Assembly: GCF_015265475.1 (NCBI RefSeq)
Contig: NZ_CP054493.1
Location: forward strand, 2,294,001-2,358,000
Origin: Candidatus Sulfurimonas marisnigri
GTDB taxonomy: Bacteria; Campylobacterota; Campylobacteria; Campylobacterales; Sulfurimonadaceae
Direction of reading: 5' to 3'
Length of the DNA stretch: 64,000 bases
Shown here: one piece after another, positions 56,610 through 64,000 of the stretch
How positions within the stretch are numbered: position 1 is the stretch's first letter
Layout of the letters: each line of letters begins with the position of its first letter
Program-made: the position numbers and the translations under genes
The notes under the pieces: generated by a model
Database searches by the model: none
What the model saw: the letters and a program-made list of their open reading frames with translations, nothing else
What the model was told of the DNA's origin: nothing

Positions 56610-57572
56610 ATGAATTATAAACAAATCGCACAAGAGACCTTAGAGATTGAAGCAAACACTCTTTTACAGAGTGCAAAAAAGATAGATGACGTTTTTGACA
56701 GAGCGGTTGAGATTATACTTGCATGCAGTGGTAAACTTATTATTACTGGTGTTGGAAAATCTGGACTAATCGGGGCAAAGATGGCTGCTACTTTCGCTTC
56801 AACTGGAACTCCAAGCTTTTTTTTACATCCTACTGAGGCACTTCACGGTGACTTAGGAATGATTGGTAAAGATGATGTTGTTATCGCAATAAGTTACAGC
56901 GGAGAGAGTGAAGAGTTAAGCTCTATACTTCCACATGTAAAAAGATTTAACACTCCTCTTATCGGTATGACAAGAGACAGAAATTCAACACTTGGAAAAT
57001 ATAGCGATTTAGTTATAGATGTAGTGGTTGAGAAAGAGGCTTGTCCTCTGAATATTGCACCGACAAGTTCAACAACTTTAACTTTAGCTTTAGGAGATGC
57101 TCTTGCCGTCTGTCTAATGAAGGCTAGAGATTTCAAAAAAAGTGATTTTGCTTCGTTTCACCCTGGCGGAGCTTTAGGGAAACAACTATTTGTAAAAGTT
57201 AGTGACCTGATGAGAAGTGAAAATTTACCAGTTATAAGTTCTGATACAAAACTAAAAGATGCTATTGTTAAAATTAGCGAAGGTAGGCTTGGAACTGTAT
57301 TAGTAACAGACAGCGAGGACAGACTATTGGCACTTGTAAGTGATGGTGATATTCGTAGAGCACTTTTAAGCGAAGATTTTTCACTTGAAGATAGTGTTTG
57401 GAAATATGCTACTCATAATCCAAGAACAATAGATGATGAAAATATACTTGCAAGTGAAGCACTTGTAATGATAGAAGAGATGAAGATACAACTTTTAGTT
57501 GTAACAGATAAAGATAAAAAAGTAAAAGGCGTGCTTCACATCCATACTTTGATAGAAAAAGGTATTTCATAA
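56610..57572 (+). CDS. kdsD: Arabinose-5-phosphate isomerase (KdsD/KpsF)
   Basis: A 320-residue enzyme that makes arabinose-5-phosphate for KDO and LPS. The N-terminal SIS domain (GVGKSGLIGAKMAATFASTGTPSFF) is followed by two CBS domains (VSDLMR..., then DENILASEALVMIEEM). Catalytic His in HPTEALHGDLG is present. It ends one base before rluB. Confidence 0.95.
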   Translation: MNYKQIAQETLEIEANTLLQSAKKIDDVFDRAVEIILACSGKLIITGVGKSGLIGAKMAATFASTGTPSFFLHPTEALHGDLGMIGKDDVVIAISYSGESEELSSILPHVKRFNTPLIGMTRDRNSTLGKYSDLVIDVVVEKEACPLNIAPTSSTTLTLALGDALAVCLMKARDFKKSDFASFHPGGALGKQLFVKVSDLMRSENLPVISSDTKLKDAIVKISEGRLGTVLVTDSEDRLLALVSDGDIRRALLSEDFSLEDSVWKYATHNPRTIDDENILASEALVMIEEMKIQLLVVTDKDKKVKGVLHIHTLIEKGIS

Positions 57573-58361
57573 ATGATGAGATTAAATAAATACATTGCCC
57601 ACCACTCAAGTTACTCAAGAAGAGAAGCTGACAAAGCTATTCAAGATGGTTATGCAAGAGTAGATGGAGAGATTCAAGACAACCCTGCAACACAAGTTGA
57701 TGAGAAGGAAGTTATAGTTTATGTGAGTGGCAAACAAATCACTCCAAGAGATAAATACACTGTTATAGTTTATAACAAGCCAAAAGGTGAACTTGTAACT
57801 AAAAGTGACCCAAAAGGCAGAAGAACAATATATGACGGATTAGATAAACAGTATAAGCACTTCATCCCTGTTGGTCGATTAGATTACGCAACCGAAGGTG
57901 TTTTACTTCTTACGGATGCTTCTAAAATTGCGACTGCACTCATGAACTCTAACCTAGAGAGAATATACAAGGTAAAAATCAAAGGCGAAATCACTTCTGA
58001 AATGGAAAGTGCTATGATGAATGGTATGACTATTGATGATGCTAGTGCTGGTGGTCACTCACACTCAAAAATTACTTCAATGACATTTGCACCTTTTATA
58101 GGTTATAAAATACAAAAAAGTGAACATAACTACTCTGTTTTAAAAATAGCAATCTCTGAGGGTCAAAACCGTGAAATCAGAAGATTTTTTGCACACTTTG
58201 GGACTGATGTAGCAGATCTTAAACGAATTAGTTTTGCAGAGGTGGAGTTAAATAACCTTCCAACTGGAAAAACAAGATTTTTATCTAGAAGTGAATACTC
58301 GGCTCTAACTACTTTTATGAAAGCAGAGCAAAAACTCAAAAGAGAGCGTGGCGAGAAGTAG
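57573..58361 (+). CDS. Ribosomal pseudouridine synthase (RluB/RsuA type)
   Basis: A 262-residue enzyme. An S4 domain (RLNKYIAHHSSYSRREADKAI) is followed by the catalytic domain, with catalytic Asp in VGRLDYATEGVLL and GQNREIRR. It modifies 23S (RluB) or 16S rRNA; RluB type is likely by length. Overlaps none; immediately follows kdsD. Confidence 0.92.
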   Translation: MMRLNKYIAHHSSYSRREADKAIQDGYARVDGEIQDNPATQVDEKEVIVYVSGKQITPRDKYTVIVYNKPKGELVTKSDPKGRRTIYDGLDKQYKHFIPVGRLDYATEGVLLLTDASKIATALMNSNLERIYKVKIKGEITSEMESAMMNGMTIDDASAGGHSHSKITSMTFAPFIGYKIQKSEHNYSVLKIAISEGQNREIRRFFAHFGTDVADLKRISFAEVELNNLPTGKTRFLSRSEYSALTTFMKAEQKLKRERGEK

Positions 58362-58363
58362 CC

Positions 58364-59587
58364 TTGTCAGATTTCACACACCTTTTACGGCCAAATAATT
58401 TTGATGATTTAGTTGGTCAGGAGCATCTAAGTTCTCCAACCTCTCCACTTAGGGTATTGTGTGAAAAGGGCGTTCTAGGGCATAGTTTTTTCTTTGGTCC
58501 TGCCGGATGTGGGAAAACTTCTATTGCTAGAGTTATTGCAAAAAAAATGGATATGCCATTTTATGAATTTAACGCCACCTCGCTAAAAGTAGAACAGCTT
58601 AGAAAGATTTTTGAGCAGTATAAAAACGCTCTGCAAAAACCTCTTATATTCATAGATGAAGTTCATCGTTTAGCTAAAAATCAGCAAGAAGTTTTGCTTC
58701 CTGTTATGGAGAACAACTCTGTTTTAATCATAGGTGCTTCAACTGAAAACCCTTTCTTTTCACTAACTTCAGCCATTCGCTCTCGCTCTATGCTTTTTGA
58801 GTTGCATCACATCTCAAACGAAGCACTTTTTAAACTTTTAGATAAAGCTCTCCTAAATTCTAAGCTTACATGCACTGTGAGCGGTAGCGAGGAAGTACTC
58901 TTGGCGTGTAATGATGATGCTAAAGACTATTTGGTTGCTAGTAGTGGTGGAGATGCAAGAGCGATGTTAAAACTTTTAGAGTTTGCTTCAAATATAGATA
59001 CAAATATAACACTTGATATTTTAAAATCTTTAAGACCAAATGCTCTCTCTGCCGGAAGCAGTGAAGCTGGTGTTCACTACGACCTAACAAGTGCTATGAT
59101 TAAGTCTATAAGAGGCTCTGATGCTGATGCTGGTATATACTATCTTGCACGACTTATAGATGGTGGGGAGAGTGCTGAGTTTATCGCCAGACGACTAGTT
59201 ATTTTAGCCAGTGAAGACATAGGAAATGCTAACCCTCAAGCCTTAACACTTACAACATCTGCCATGACCAGTGTCGGTAAAATCGGCTACCCTGAAGCTA
59301 GGATAATTTTAGCTCAAGCTGTCATTTATCTCTGTGCTTCTCCAAAATCAAACTCAGCATACGAAGCAATCAATAAAGCTTTAAACACTGTAAACAATGG
59401 GGTAATGCTAGAGATTCCAAAACATCTAAAACAGACTGGCGATGGGTATTTGTACCCTCATGATTTTGGAGGCTTTGTAAAACAGAGCTACATGTCAAAA
59501 TGTTTGAAGTTTGTAGAGCTTAAAGATATAGGTTATGAGAAGAAAATGAAAGATTGGCTAATAAGCATTACTAATATTGAAAAATAA
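58364..59587 (+). CDS. rarA: Replication-associated recombination protein A (RarA/MgsA)
   Basis: A 407-residue AAA+ ATPase acting at stalled forks. Walker A GPAGCGKTS, Walker B IDEVHRL, sensor ENPFF and C-terminal MgsA domain (SAGSSEAGVHYDLTSAMIKSIRGSD; GYLYPHDF) match. It starts with TTG, 2 nt after the rluB stop; its first residues are SDFTHLLRP. Confidence 0.95.
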   Translation: MSDFTHLLRPNNFDDLVGQEHLSSPTSPLRVLCEKGVLGHSFFFGPAGCGKTSIARVIAKKMDMPFYEFNATSLKVEQLRKIFEQYKNALQKPLIFIDEVHRLAKNQQEVLLPVMENNSVLIIGASTENPFFSLTSAIRSRSMLFELHHISNEALFKLLDKALLNSKLTCTVSGSEEVLLACNDDAKDYLVASSGGDARAMLKLLEFASNIDTNITLDILKSLRPNALSAGSSEAGVHYDLTSAMIKSIRGSDADAGIYYLARLIDGGESAEFIARRLVILASEDIGNANPQALTLTTSAMTSVGKIGYPEARIILAQAVIYLCASPKSNSAYEAINKALNTVNNGVMLEIPKHLKQTGDGYLYPHDFGGFVKQSYMSKCLKFVELKDIGYEKKMKDWLISITNIEK

Positions 59588-59625
59588 AAATCTTTAATTG
59601 GTGGGTACTATTTGTGTGAAGAGTG

Positions 59626-59647
59626 AAGTGTAACAAAAGTTACACTT
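59626..59647. terminator. Bidirectional hairpin between rarA and rplT
   Basis: AAGTGTAAC-AAAA-GTTACACTT is a perfect 9-bp stem with 4-nt loop between convergent genes. A short U-containing tail follows on both sides. Confidence 0.6.
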
Positions 59648-59658
59648 TCAAACTTAGC

Positions 59659-60018
59659 TTATGAAGCTAATGCTGCTTTAGATGCTGTTGCAACTGCAGT
59701 AAATGCTGCTGCATCATTCATCGCCATATCAGCAAGAATTTTACGATCAAGCTCGATGCCAGATTTGTGAAGTCCATTTATAAACGTAGAATAGTTCATA
59801 CCGTTAAGACGAGCAGCAGCGTTAATACGTACAATCCATAAACTACGGAAGTCACGTTTTTTCTGCTTACGATCACGGTGTGCATATACTAATGAACGTT
59901 CAATTTGTTCCTTAGCTTTACGGTAGTGTTTACGGCGTCCGCTGTAAAAACCTTTCGCTAATTTTAAAATCTTTTTGTGTCTTCTTCTACGAACAACACC
60001 TGTTTTTACTCTTGGCAT
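59659..60018 (-). CDS. rplT: 50S ribosomal protein L20
   Basis: A 119-residue very basic r-protein ([29 protein letters not shown]). Normal length. It follows rpmI by 102 nt with two hairpins between. Confidence 0.98.
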   Translation of the reverse strand: MPRVKTGVVRRRRHKKILKLAKGFYSGRRKHYRKAKEQIERSLVYAHRDRKQKKRDFRSLWIVRINAAARLNGMNYSTFINGLHKSGIELDRKILADMAMNDAAAFTAVATASKAALAS

Positions 60019-60063
60019 TTCTTTCCTTTTTCTTTACCTACTCACTAGTTTGTGATGAAGGTG

Positions 60064-60099
60064 CCACTTATTTGGTGGTCTTGCCCAGATATAATCTGG
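60064..60099 (-). promoter_or_regulatory. Two hairpins in the rpmI-rplT gap (candidate L20 leader)
   Basis: CCAC/GTGG (60064-60067 with 60075-60078) and CCAGAT/ATCTGG (60085-60090 with 60094-60099) lie upstream of rplT. L20 represses its own operon in other bacteria by binding mRNA hairpins; here this is inference from position. Confidence 0.4.
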
Positions 60100-60120
60100 A
60101 GATTTATGATCTAACTACTA

Positions 60121-60312
60121 TTAGTTAATCATAGCCTTGATATTTGCCTCGTCTGCTTTAGCAACAACTTTTGGGCTGTTTTGCTCACGACGAGTACCTG
60201 CATCTTGTTTAGTAAGAATGTGACTTCTGTACGCTGTACCACGTTTTACAGAGCCATTTTTCTTAACTTTAAAACGCTTTACAGCGCCTTTAACAGATTT
60301 CATTTTTGGCAT
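60121..60312 (-). CDS. rpmI: 50S ribosomal protein L35
   Basis: A 63-residue basic protein ([20 protein letters not shown]). The ATG at 60312 has AAGGAG upstream; upstream in-frame codons are not conserved. infC, which normally precedes rpmI-rplT, lies 28 kb away. Confidence 0.97.
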   Translation of the reverse strand: MPKMKSVKGAVKRFKVKKNGSVKRGTAYRSHILTKQDAGTRREQNSPKVVAKADEANIKAMIN

Positions 60313-60406
60313 CGATAACTCCTTCATAAAATTCTCCGCACACAAAAGTGTACTTTGAGAGCGCAATTATACCCAAATATTCTTCATTTTTTGTTATACT
60401 AGTGCT

Positions 60407-60634
60407 ATGAATTCAATAACACACATAGAAAATGCGCTAAAAGAGCTAGATAAAGAAGTTGAGTCTATACTGCTAGATTGGAGTATTCCACTTAATGAAA
60501 AAGACAATCTTATGCTTCCAAAACTTCAGGTAAAAAAAGTTTTAACTCAAACATTGGAAGATTTAACATACCTAAAAAGCAACCCGCCAAAACAAAATCA
60601 GCCATGCGGAATATCTAAACATAGAGAAGAGTGA
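60407..60634 (+). CDS. Small conserved-looking protein (unknown)
   Basis: A 75-residue acidic, helical protein (LKELDKEVESILLDWSIPLNEKDN...). Function not recognised. It is divergent from rpmI with a 94-nt shared promoter gap (TTATACTAG). Followed by the ffs gene on the other strand. Confidence 0.6.
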   Translation: MNSITHIENALKELDKEVESILLDWSIPLNEKDNLMLPKLQVKKVLTQTLEDLTYLKSNPPKQNQPCGISKHREE

Positions 60635-60670
60635 AAAATTTATTTAGTTAATGATTTTTATTAAGAGAAA

Positions 60671-60779
60671 GTACCCTTCTCCAGATACCTGCGGCACATA
60701 ACACTTTAAGGTGTGCTGCTGTATTCCTACCCTGACACAGTATCCTAAAACACCATTGCACAGGTCTAAAGAAGAGCGT
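60671..60779 (-). ncRNA. ffs: Signal recognition particle RNA (4.5S-like small SRP RNA)
   Basis: On the minus strand GTGTCAGG-GTA-GGAA-TAC-AGCAGCAC has the SRP domain IV loop with GGAA tetraloop (60727-60724) and symmetric/asymmetric internal loops. The outer arms CTCTTCTTTAGA (60776-60765) and TCTGGAGAAGGG (60685-60674) pair along all 12 positions, counting G-U. It targets membrane protein ribosome complexes with Ffh. Ends are approximate. Confidence 0.88.
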
Positions 60780-60852
60780 TGAAATTGTAGCCAAAAAAGC
60801 TGAAATTACAAAGAGTTGCCATGAAATTATTACAAATCTGATACAATATTAC

Positions 60853-61386
60853 ATGTTATATATCATAATCGCATTAAAATCTGAGGCTCAAGCCTTTGTA
60901 GACAAATATAAACTCACCAAAACAAAACTTGAAAACTTCACTCTACATGTAGATGAAAATATGACTCTGATTATTAGTGGGATTGGGGTCTTAAATGCAA
61001 AAATTGCTACCACTAAAATTATTGAAAAATTCAAACCCAACGAAGATGATATTTTTTTAAATATTGGTATCTGTGGTGCAAATAAAAAGCACAAAATCGG
61101 TGAACTTTTGGAGATTGCTTCTGTAATATACAAAAATGAAAACTTTTTGATAAATGAAAATACTTCACATGTAATTAACTGTGAAGATAGTGAAGTTGAT
61201 AAAGATAATTTTACTATTGTAGATATGGAGTCATTTGGTTTTTATGAGGCCACAAAAGAGATAAAAAACATCTACATGTACAAAGTTGTAAGTGATCACT
61301 TTGAGCCAAAGCAAGTTACAAAAGAGAAGGCTAAATTGCTTATATCTAGCGTGATAAATGAGATTATGAAAAAGGTATTGAGTTGA
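60853..61386 (+). CDS. Nucleoside phosphorylase-like protein (MTAN/PNP superfamily)
   Basis: A 177-residue protein with MLYIIIALKSEAQAF, ISGIGVLNAKIA and NIGICGANKKHKIGE, then VDMESFGFYEA, the conserved ME/S active-site strand. It is shorter than MTA/SAH nucleosidase (about 230). Substrate unknown. Its end overlaps the SDR start by 4 nt. Confidence 0.8.
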   Translation: MLYIIIALKSEAQAFVDKYKLTKTKLENFTLHVDENMTLIISGIGVLNAKIATTKIIEKFKPNEDDIFLNIGICGANKKHKIGELLEIASVIYKNENFLINENTSHVINCEDSEVDKDNFTIVDMESFGFYEATKEIKNIYMYKVVSDHFEPKQVTKEKAKLLISSVINEIMKKVLS

Positions 61387-62078
61387 AAAAAGTTGTTGTA
61401 ACTGGAGCTAGTAGCGGAATCGGGAAAGAGATTAGTTTAAGACTTTTAAACCTAGGGTACATGGTTATCGGCATTAGCAGAAGTGTTGACAATGCTGATT
61501 TTAACAGTGAAAATTTTACATCTCTTAAAGCTGATCTATCAAACTCTGCTTCAACAATCTCTACATGTAACAGTATTGCCCAAGACGATATCTACATGTT
61601 AATCAACTGCGCCGGATTTGGAAAATTTGAGCCACATGAAGAGTTAAGCACTAAAACTATTGCAGATATGGTTTATCTCAATCTTACAGCACCTATGCTG
61701 CTTACCAATGCATGTCTGAGAAATTTGAAAAAAAACAGTGGTTACCTTATAAATATAAGCAGTATTGAGGCTATAAAAGCTAGCAAATTTGCAGCAGTTT
61801 ACTCTGCAACAAAAGCTGGATTAAAAGCTTTTAGCGACTCTCTTTTTGAAGAGACACGAAAAAGCGGACTAAGCGTTACAAATATAAATCCCGATATGAC
61901 CCAAACAAATTTCTATGATGAGCTTAGATTTGAGACAAGCTCTAAAGATGATGAAAGGCTGTTGGCTTCGGATATAGCTGACGCTGTTGAGCATATAATC
62001 AGCATGAGGAAAGGTGCCGTTGTAAGCGAATATACCATAAGAAGTCTGAATTTTGGGATTTCTAAAAAGAAGCTATAG
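61383..62078 (+). CDS. Short-chain dehydrogenase/reductase
   Basis: A 231-residue SDR. Cofactor motif TGASSGIGKE, NCAG (INCAGFG), catalytic Ser in ISSIEA and YSATKAGLK (YxxxK). It starts with TTG overlapping the previous stop (TTGA). Cofactor preference is likely NADP but not certain. Its end overlaps the fliT-like gene tail to tail. Confidence 0.94.
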   Translation: MKKVVVTGASSGIGKEISLRLLNLGYMVIGISRSVDNADFNSENFTSLKADLSNSASTISTCNSIAQDDIYMLINCAGFGKFEPHEELSTKTIADMVYLNLTAPMLLTNACLRNLKKNSGYLINISSIEAIKASKFAAVYSATKAGLKAFSDSLFEETRKSGLSVTNINPDMTQTNFYDELRFETSSKDDERLLASDIADAVEHIISMRKGAVVSEYTIRSLNFGISKKKL

Positions 62079-62327
62079 TTTAATATCTAACTTTTTTGAA
62101 GTGGGTATATCAGTTGAGCGTAAAAATTGTAAATTTTTTTTAATAAGTTTCATAGAAGCAGACGTCTCATCTTTTAATGTGTAGATCAACTCTGAAGCTT
62201 CCCGCAATAGGTATATAGCCTCTTCTATCTCTCTTTTTTCTTCAAGCTTTGGAAGCTCCTCCATCAACTCGTTTAATTTATCTATATTCTTTTCAATAAT
62301 AGCTATTTTAAACCTAGTGAGCCACAT
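62073..62327 (-). CDS. FliT-like flagellar chaperone (putative)
   Basis: An 84-residue helical protein (MWLTRFKIAIIEKNIDKLNELMEELP). It follows fliS with a 14-nt overlap, which is the usual position for FliT-type chaperones in Campylobacterota. Sequence identity to FliT is not visible to me, so this is by context. The longer in-frame start lies inside fliS. Confidence 0.6.
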   Translation of the reverse strand: MWLTRFKIAIIEKNIDKLNELMEELPKLEEKREIEEAIYLLREASELIYTLKDETSASMKLIKKNLQFLRSTDIPTSKKLDIKL

Positions 62328-62688
62328 TGTTCGTTTCTCTCCATGCATCCGAGAGACCTTTAAAAACATTACTTACTTCATCTATTTTTGATATGTCATT
62401 ATCCATGTTAGCTTCCGCTAAAAGTTGAATTTCATAATTATAAAGTCCATTTAAATATTCAGACACCCCACCCTGATTAAGGTCTAGAATAGAGACGAGC
62501 TCTACAATAATAGATGTAGAACGATTTATCCAATAGACTCTTTTTTCGATATCCCCATCTTTTATGGCCTTTTTCGCCTGTGCGTTAAACCGAAGAACAC
62601 CCTCATAAAGCATCTCTATGAGCTTAGCTGGAGACTCCACTTCTACATTATTCTGTGCATAAATATTATGAGCTGCGCTACCATACAT
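62314..62688 (-). CDS. fliS: Flagellar export chaperone FliS
   Basis: A 124-residue helical bundle that binds flagellin before export. MYGSAAHNIYAQNNVEVESPAKLIEML is the family N-terminus. The ATG at 62688 has AAAGGATC 5 nt upstream; the longer ATG at 62727 has no site. It lies between fliD and the fliT-like gene. Confidence 0.95.
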   Translation of the reverse strand: MYGSAAHNIYAQNNVEVESPAKLIEMLYEGVLRFNAQAKKAIKDGDIEKRVYWINRSTSIIVELVSILDLNQGGVSEYLNGLYNYEIQLLAEANMDNDISKIDEVSNVFKGLSDAWRETNNVAH

Positions 62689-62780
62689 ATTAGATCCTTT
62701 TTTACCAACTTTACTAGTTTCTTTCATGATAATATATCGGCTAACTCAGCATTTTATTTAGCTCTTTTAAAACAACTTTA

Positions 62781-64000
62781 CTAATTTGAAGCAGCTGACT
62801 GAGCTTCTGCCATTTGAGTAAACATTGATGAAGCCGAATTGAATCTACTAATCATTAAATCGTAGGCGATAAACTGTTTTTTAAGAATCGCATATTTATC
62901 ATCAAGCTGTTCTGTGACAGAAATCTTTCTTTCCTCCAGCGTTGAAATAGATTCTGTAATAGAAGTTTTAAACTGGTCAAGAGTTGCATTATATTTTGTA
63001 TACCCTTCTATGATAGTTGACATATCAACAAATGCACCATCAACCACCGTTGTAGTTAAATCTGCATTAGTGTAAGTACCCCCAGCAAAAAATGCTTCTA
63101 CATTTGTTGAGTTATCATCTAGTGCTTTATTCAAAGTATCTTTATTCAAAGTCATAACTCCATCTTTATCGACATTGAACCCATAATCAAATAAAGAACC
63201 AACACCACCACCAACACCGCTAATCATATCTTCAATACTGCTTTTCATACCCTTAATAGTACTTTCTGAAGAAAATATACCCCTTTCCCCTGATTCTGTA
63301 CTTGGCTTTGTCATATTGTTTAGTTCAGTAATTGCTGCATTGTAATGCTCTACAAAACTATCAAATTTCTCCATTATAGTATCACGATTTTGAGCCACAC
63401 TTACAGAAGAGGTTCCAACTTCTTTGAGAGTAATATCTAAGCCAGTCACCAAATCACTTACATTATTGCTAGTACGAGTGATAGCTTGTCCATTAAATGT
63501 AAAGTTTGCATCAACGCCTGACTGTAATGCTGTTAATCCTATAGTTAAACGAGTGTCCTTTAGAGCTGCACTATTATCTGTCATTGTAATATTTTGTGTT
63601 GTTCCAGTATCAGCAGAACTAACAAACAAACGAAACTCACCGCTGTTTATCTGAACAACAGTAGCATCAACCTTTTCTCCAGCGACACTGTTAATAGCAT
63701 TTTTAAAATCATTTAAAGTTGTTGTTGCGTCATAATCAATTGTAAAGTCTACCCCATCAATATTTAAGTTCATGCTACCAGCCGCATTGGCGATCGTCTC
63801 TGTGCTAGCCGTAAAGGCACCAGATTCTTCTATCTGCTTTGTAGCTAAGTTACCAACTGTTAATGTGAAGTCTTGAATATCACTGTTAGCTGCTGCGACA
63901 ACTTCTACCGCGGTACCTGTTACATCAGAAGATCGCTCACCAAAAAGTGCATGACTTTTTAGTTCATTAATCGCATCTGTAAGGTTAGTCATATTAGCAT
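62781..64000 (-). CDS. fliD: Flagellar hook-associated protein 2, filament cap FliD (5' end off window)
   Basis: The frame is open at the right edge (upstream codons GCT AAT precede the ATG at 63992), so the gene starts outside. About 406 residues remain. They include the FliD_C domain with the late LEERKISVTEQLDDKYAIL coiled coil and the C-terminal helix. FliD caps the growing filament. Codon and length agree with an intact gene. Confidence 0.93.
   Translation of the reverse strand, partial: ANMTNLTDAINELKSHALFGERSSDVTGTAVEVVAAANSDIQDFTLTVGNLATKQIEESGAFTASTETIANAAGSMNLNIDGVDFTIDYDATTTLNDFKNAINSVAGEKVDATVVQINSGEFRLFVSSADTGTTQNITMTDNSAALKDTRLTIGLTALQSGVDANFTFNGQAITRTSNNVSDLVTGLDITLKEVGTSSVSVAQNRDTIMEKFDSFVEHYNAAITELNNMTKPSTESGERGIFSSESTIKGMKSSIEDMISGVGGGVGSLFDYGFNVDKDGVMTLNKDTLNKALDDNSTNVEAFFAGGTYTNADLTTTVVDGAFVDMSTIIEGYTKYNATLDQFKTSITESISTLEERKISVTEQLDDKYAILKKQFIAYDLMISRFNSASSMFTQMAEAQSAASN

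Overview
The window is an AT-rich bacterial chromosome segment that looks like a sulfur-oxidising Campylobacterota (epsilonproteobacterium), most like Sulfurimonas. The signs are a ccoNOQP cbb3 oxidase operon followed by a DUF4006 gene, a DUF507-carA pair, flagellar genes scattered among housekeeping genes (motE/fliJ next to purA; fliD-fliS-fliT at the right edge), the hisZ/purA neighbourhood, and family-typical protein sequences. Genus assignment is inference; no 16S gene is present.

Layout. 1-5.4 kb: cbb3 oxidase operon, carA and DUF507, all minus. 5.5-13.5 kb: a GGDEF/EAL protein, motE-fliJ, purA, hisZ, a class V aminotransferase, uppP and pcm. 13.5-26.3 kb: a metabolic block built around a 2-oxoacid (pyruvate or acetoin) dehydrogenase complex. 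On the minus strand are lpd (E3) and a fused lipoate ligase/lipoyl synthase. Divergent from them are an AMP-forming acetyl-CoA ligase, E1 alpha, E1 beta, E2, a stand-alone acyl carrier protein, a universal stress protein, a P-type ATPase with Na+/K+-ATPase-like membrane motifs, and an AmrS-type radical SAM protein. 26.3-36 kb: a GspE/PilB-like ATPase, rdgB, an MFS and an ABC exporter, infC-thrS and ilvD.

36.0-36.5 kb holds a Gly-Leu-Cys-Ser tRNA cluster. A 5.4 kb genetic element has integrated at the 3' end of the tRNA-Ser gene (14-bp attL/attR). It carries a tyrosine integrase cut by an IS3-family insertion, an SF3-like helicase missing its N-terminus on the other side of the IS, a small archaeo-eukaryotic-type primase, an eight-copy iteron-like array and a serine recombinase. 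The IS lacks a target duplication, and the genes on its two sides are different truncated genes, so a deletion has happened there.

42-49 kb: a phosphoesterase flanked by a direct repeat, slyD, rnhA, a solo relic of the same IS end, putP, and several small conserved or hypothetical genes with a tRNA-Arg. 49-60 kb: a PAS/GAF histidine kinase with its response regulator, thiG, nnr, a P-loop protein, cytochrome c peroxidase, purN, kdsD, an rRNA pseudouridine synthase, rarA, rplT and rpmI. 60.4-64 kb: a small unknown gene, the SRP RNA gene (ffs) on the minus strand, a nucleoside phosphorylase-like gene, an SDR, and fliT-like, fliS and fliD (cut by the window edge).

Most interesting: the dehydrogenase/ACP/lipoylation/ATPase block, the minimal replicon-like integrated element with its iterons and IS scar, and an over-representation of the palindrome TACATGTA across the chromosome backbone.
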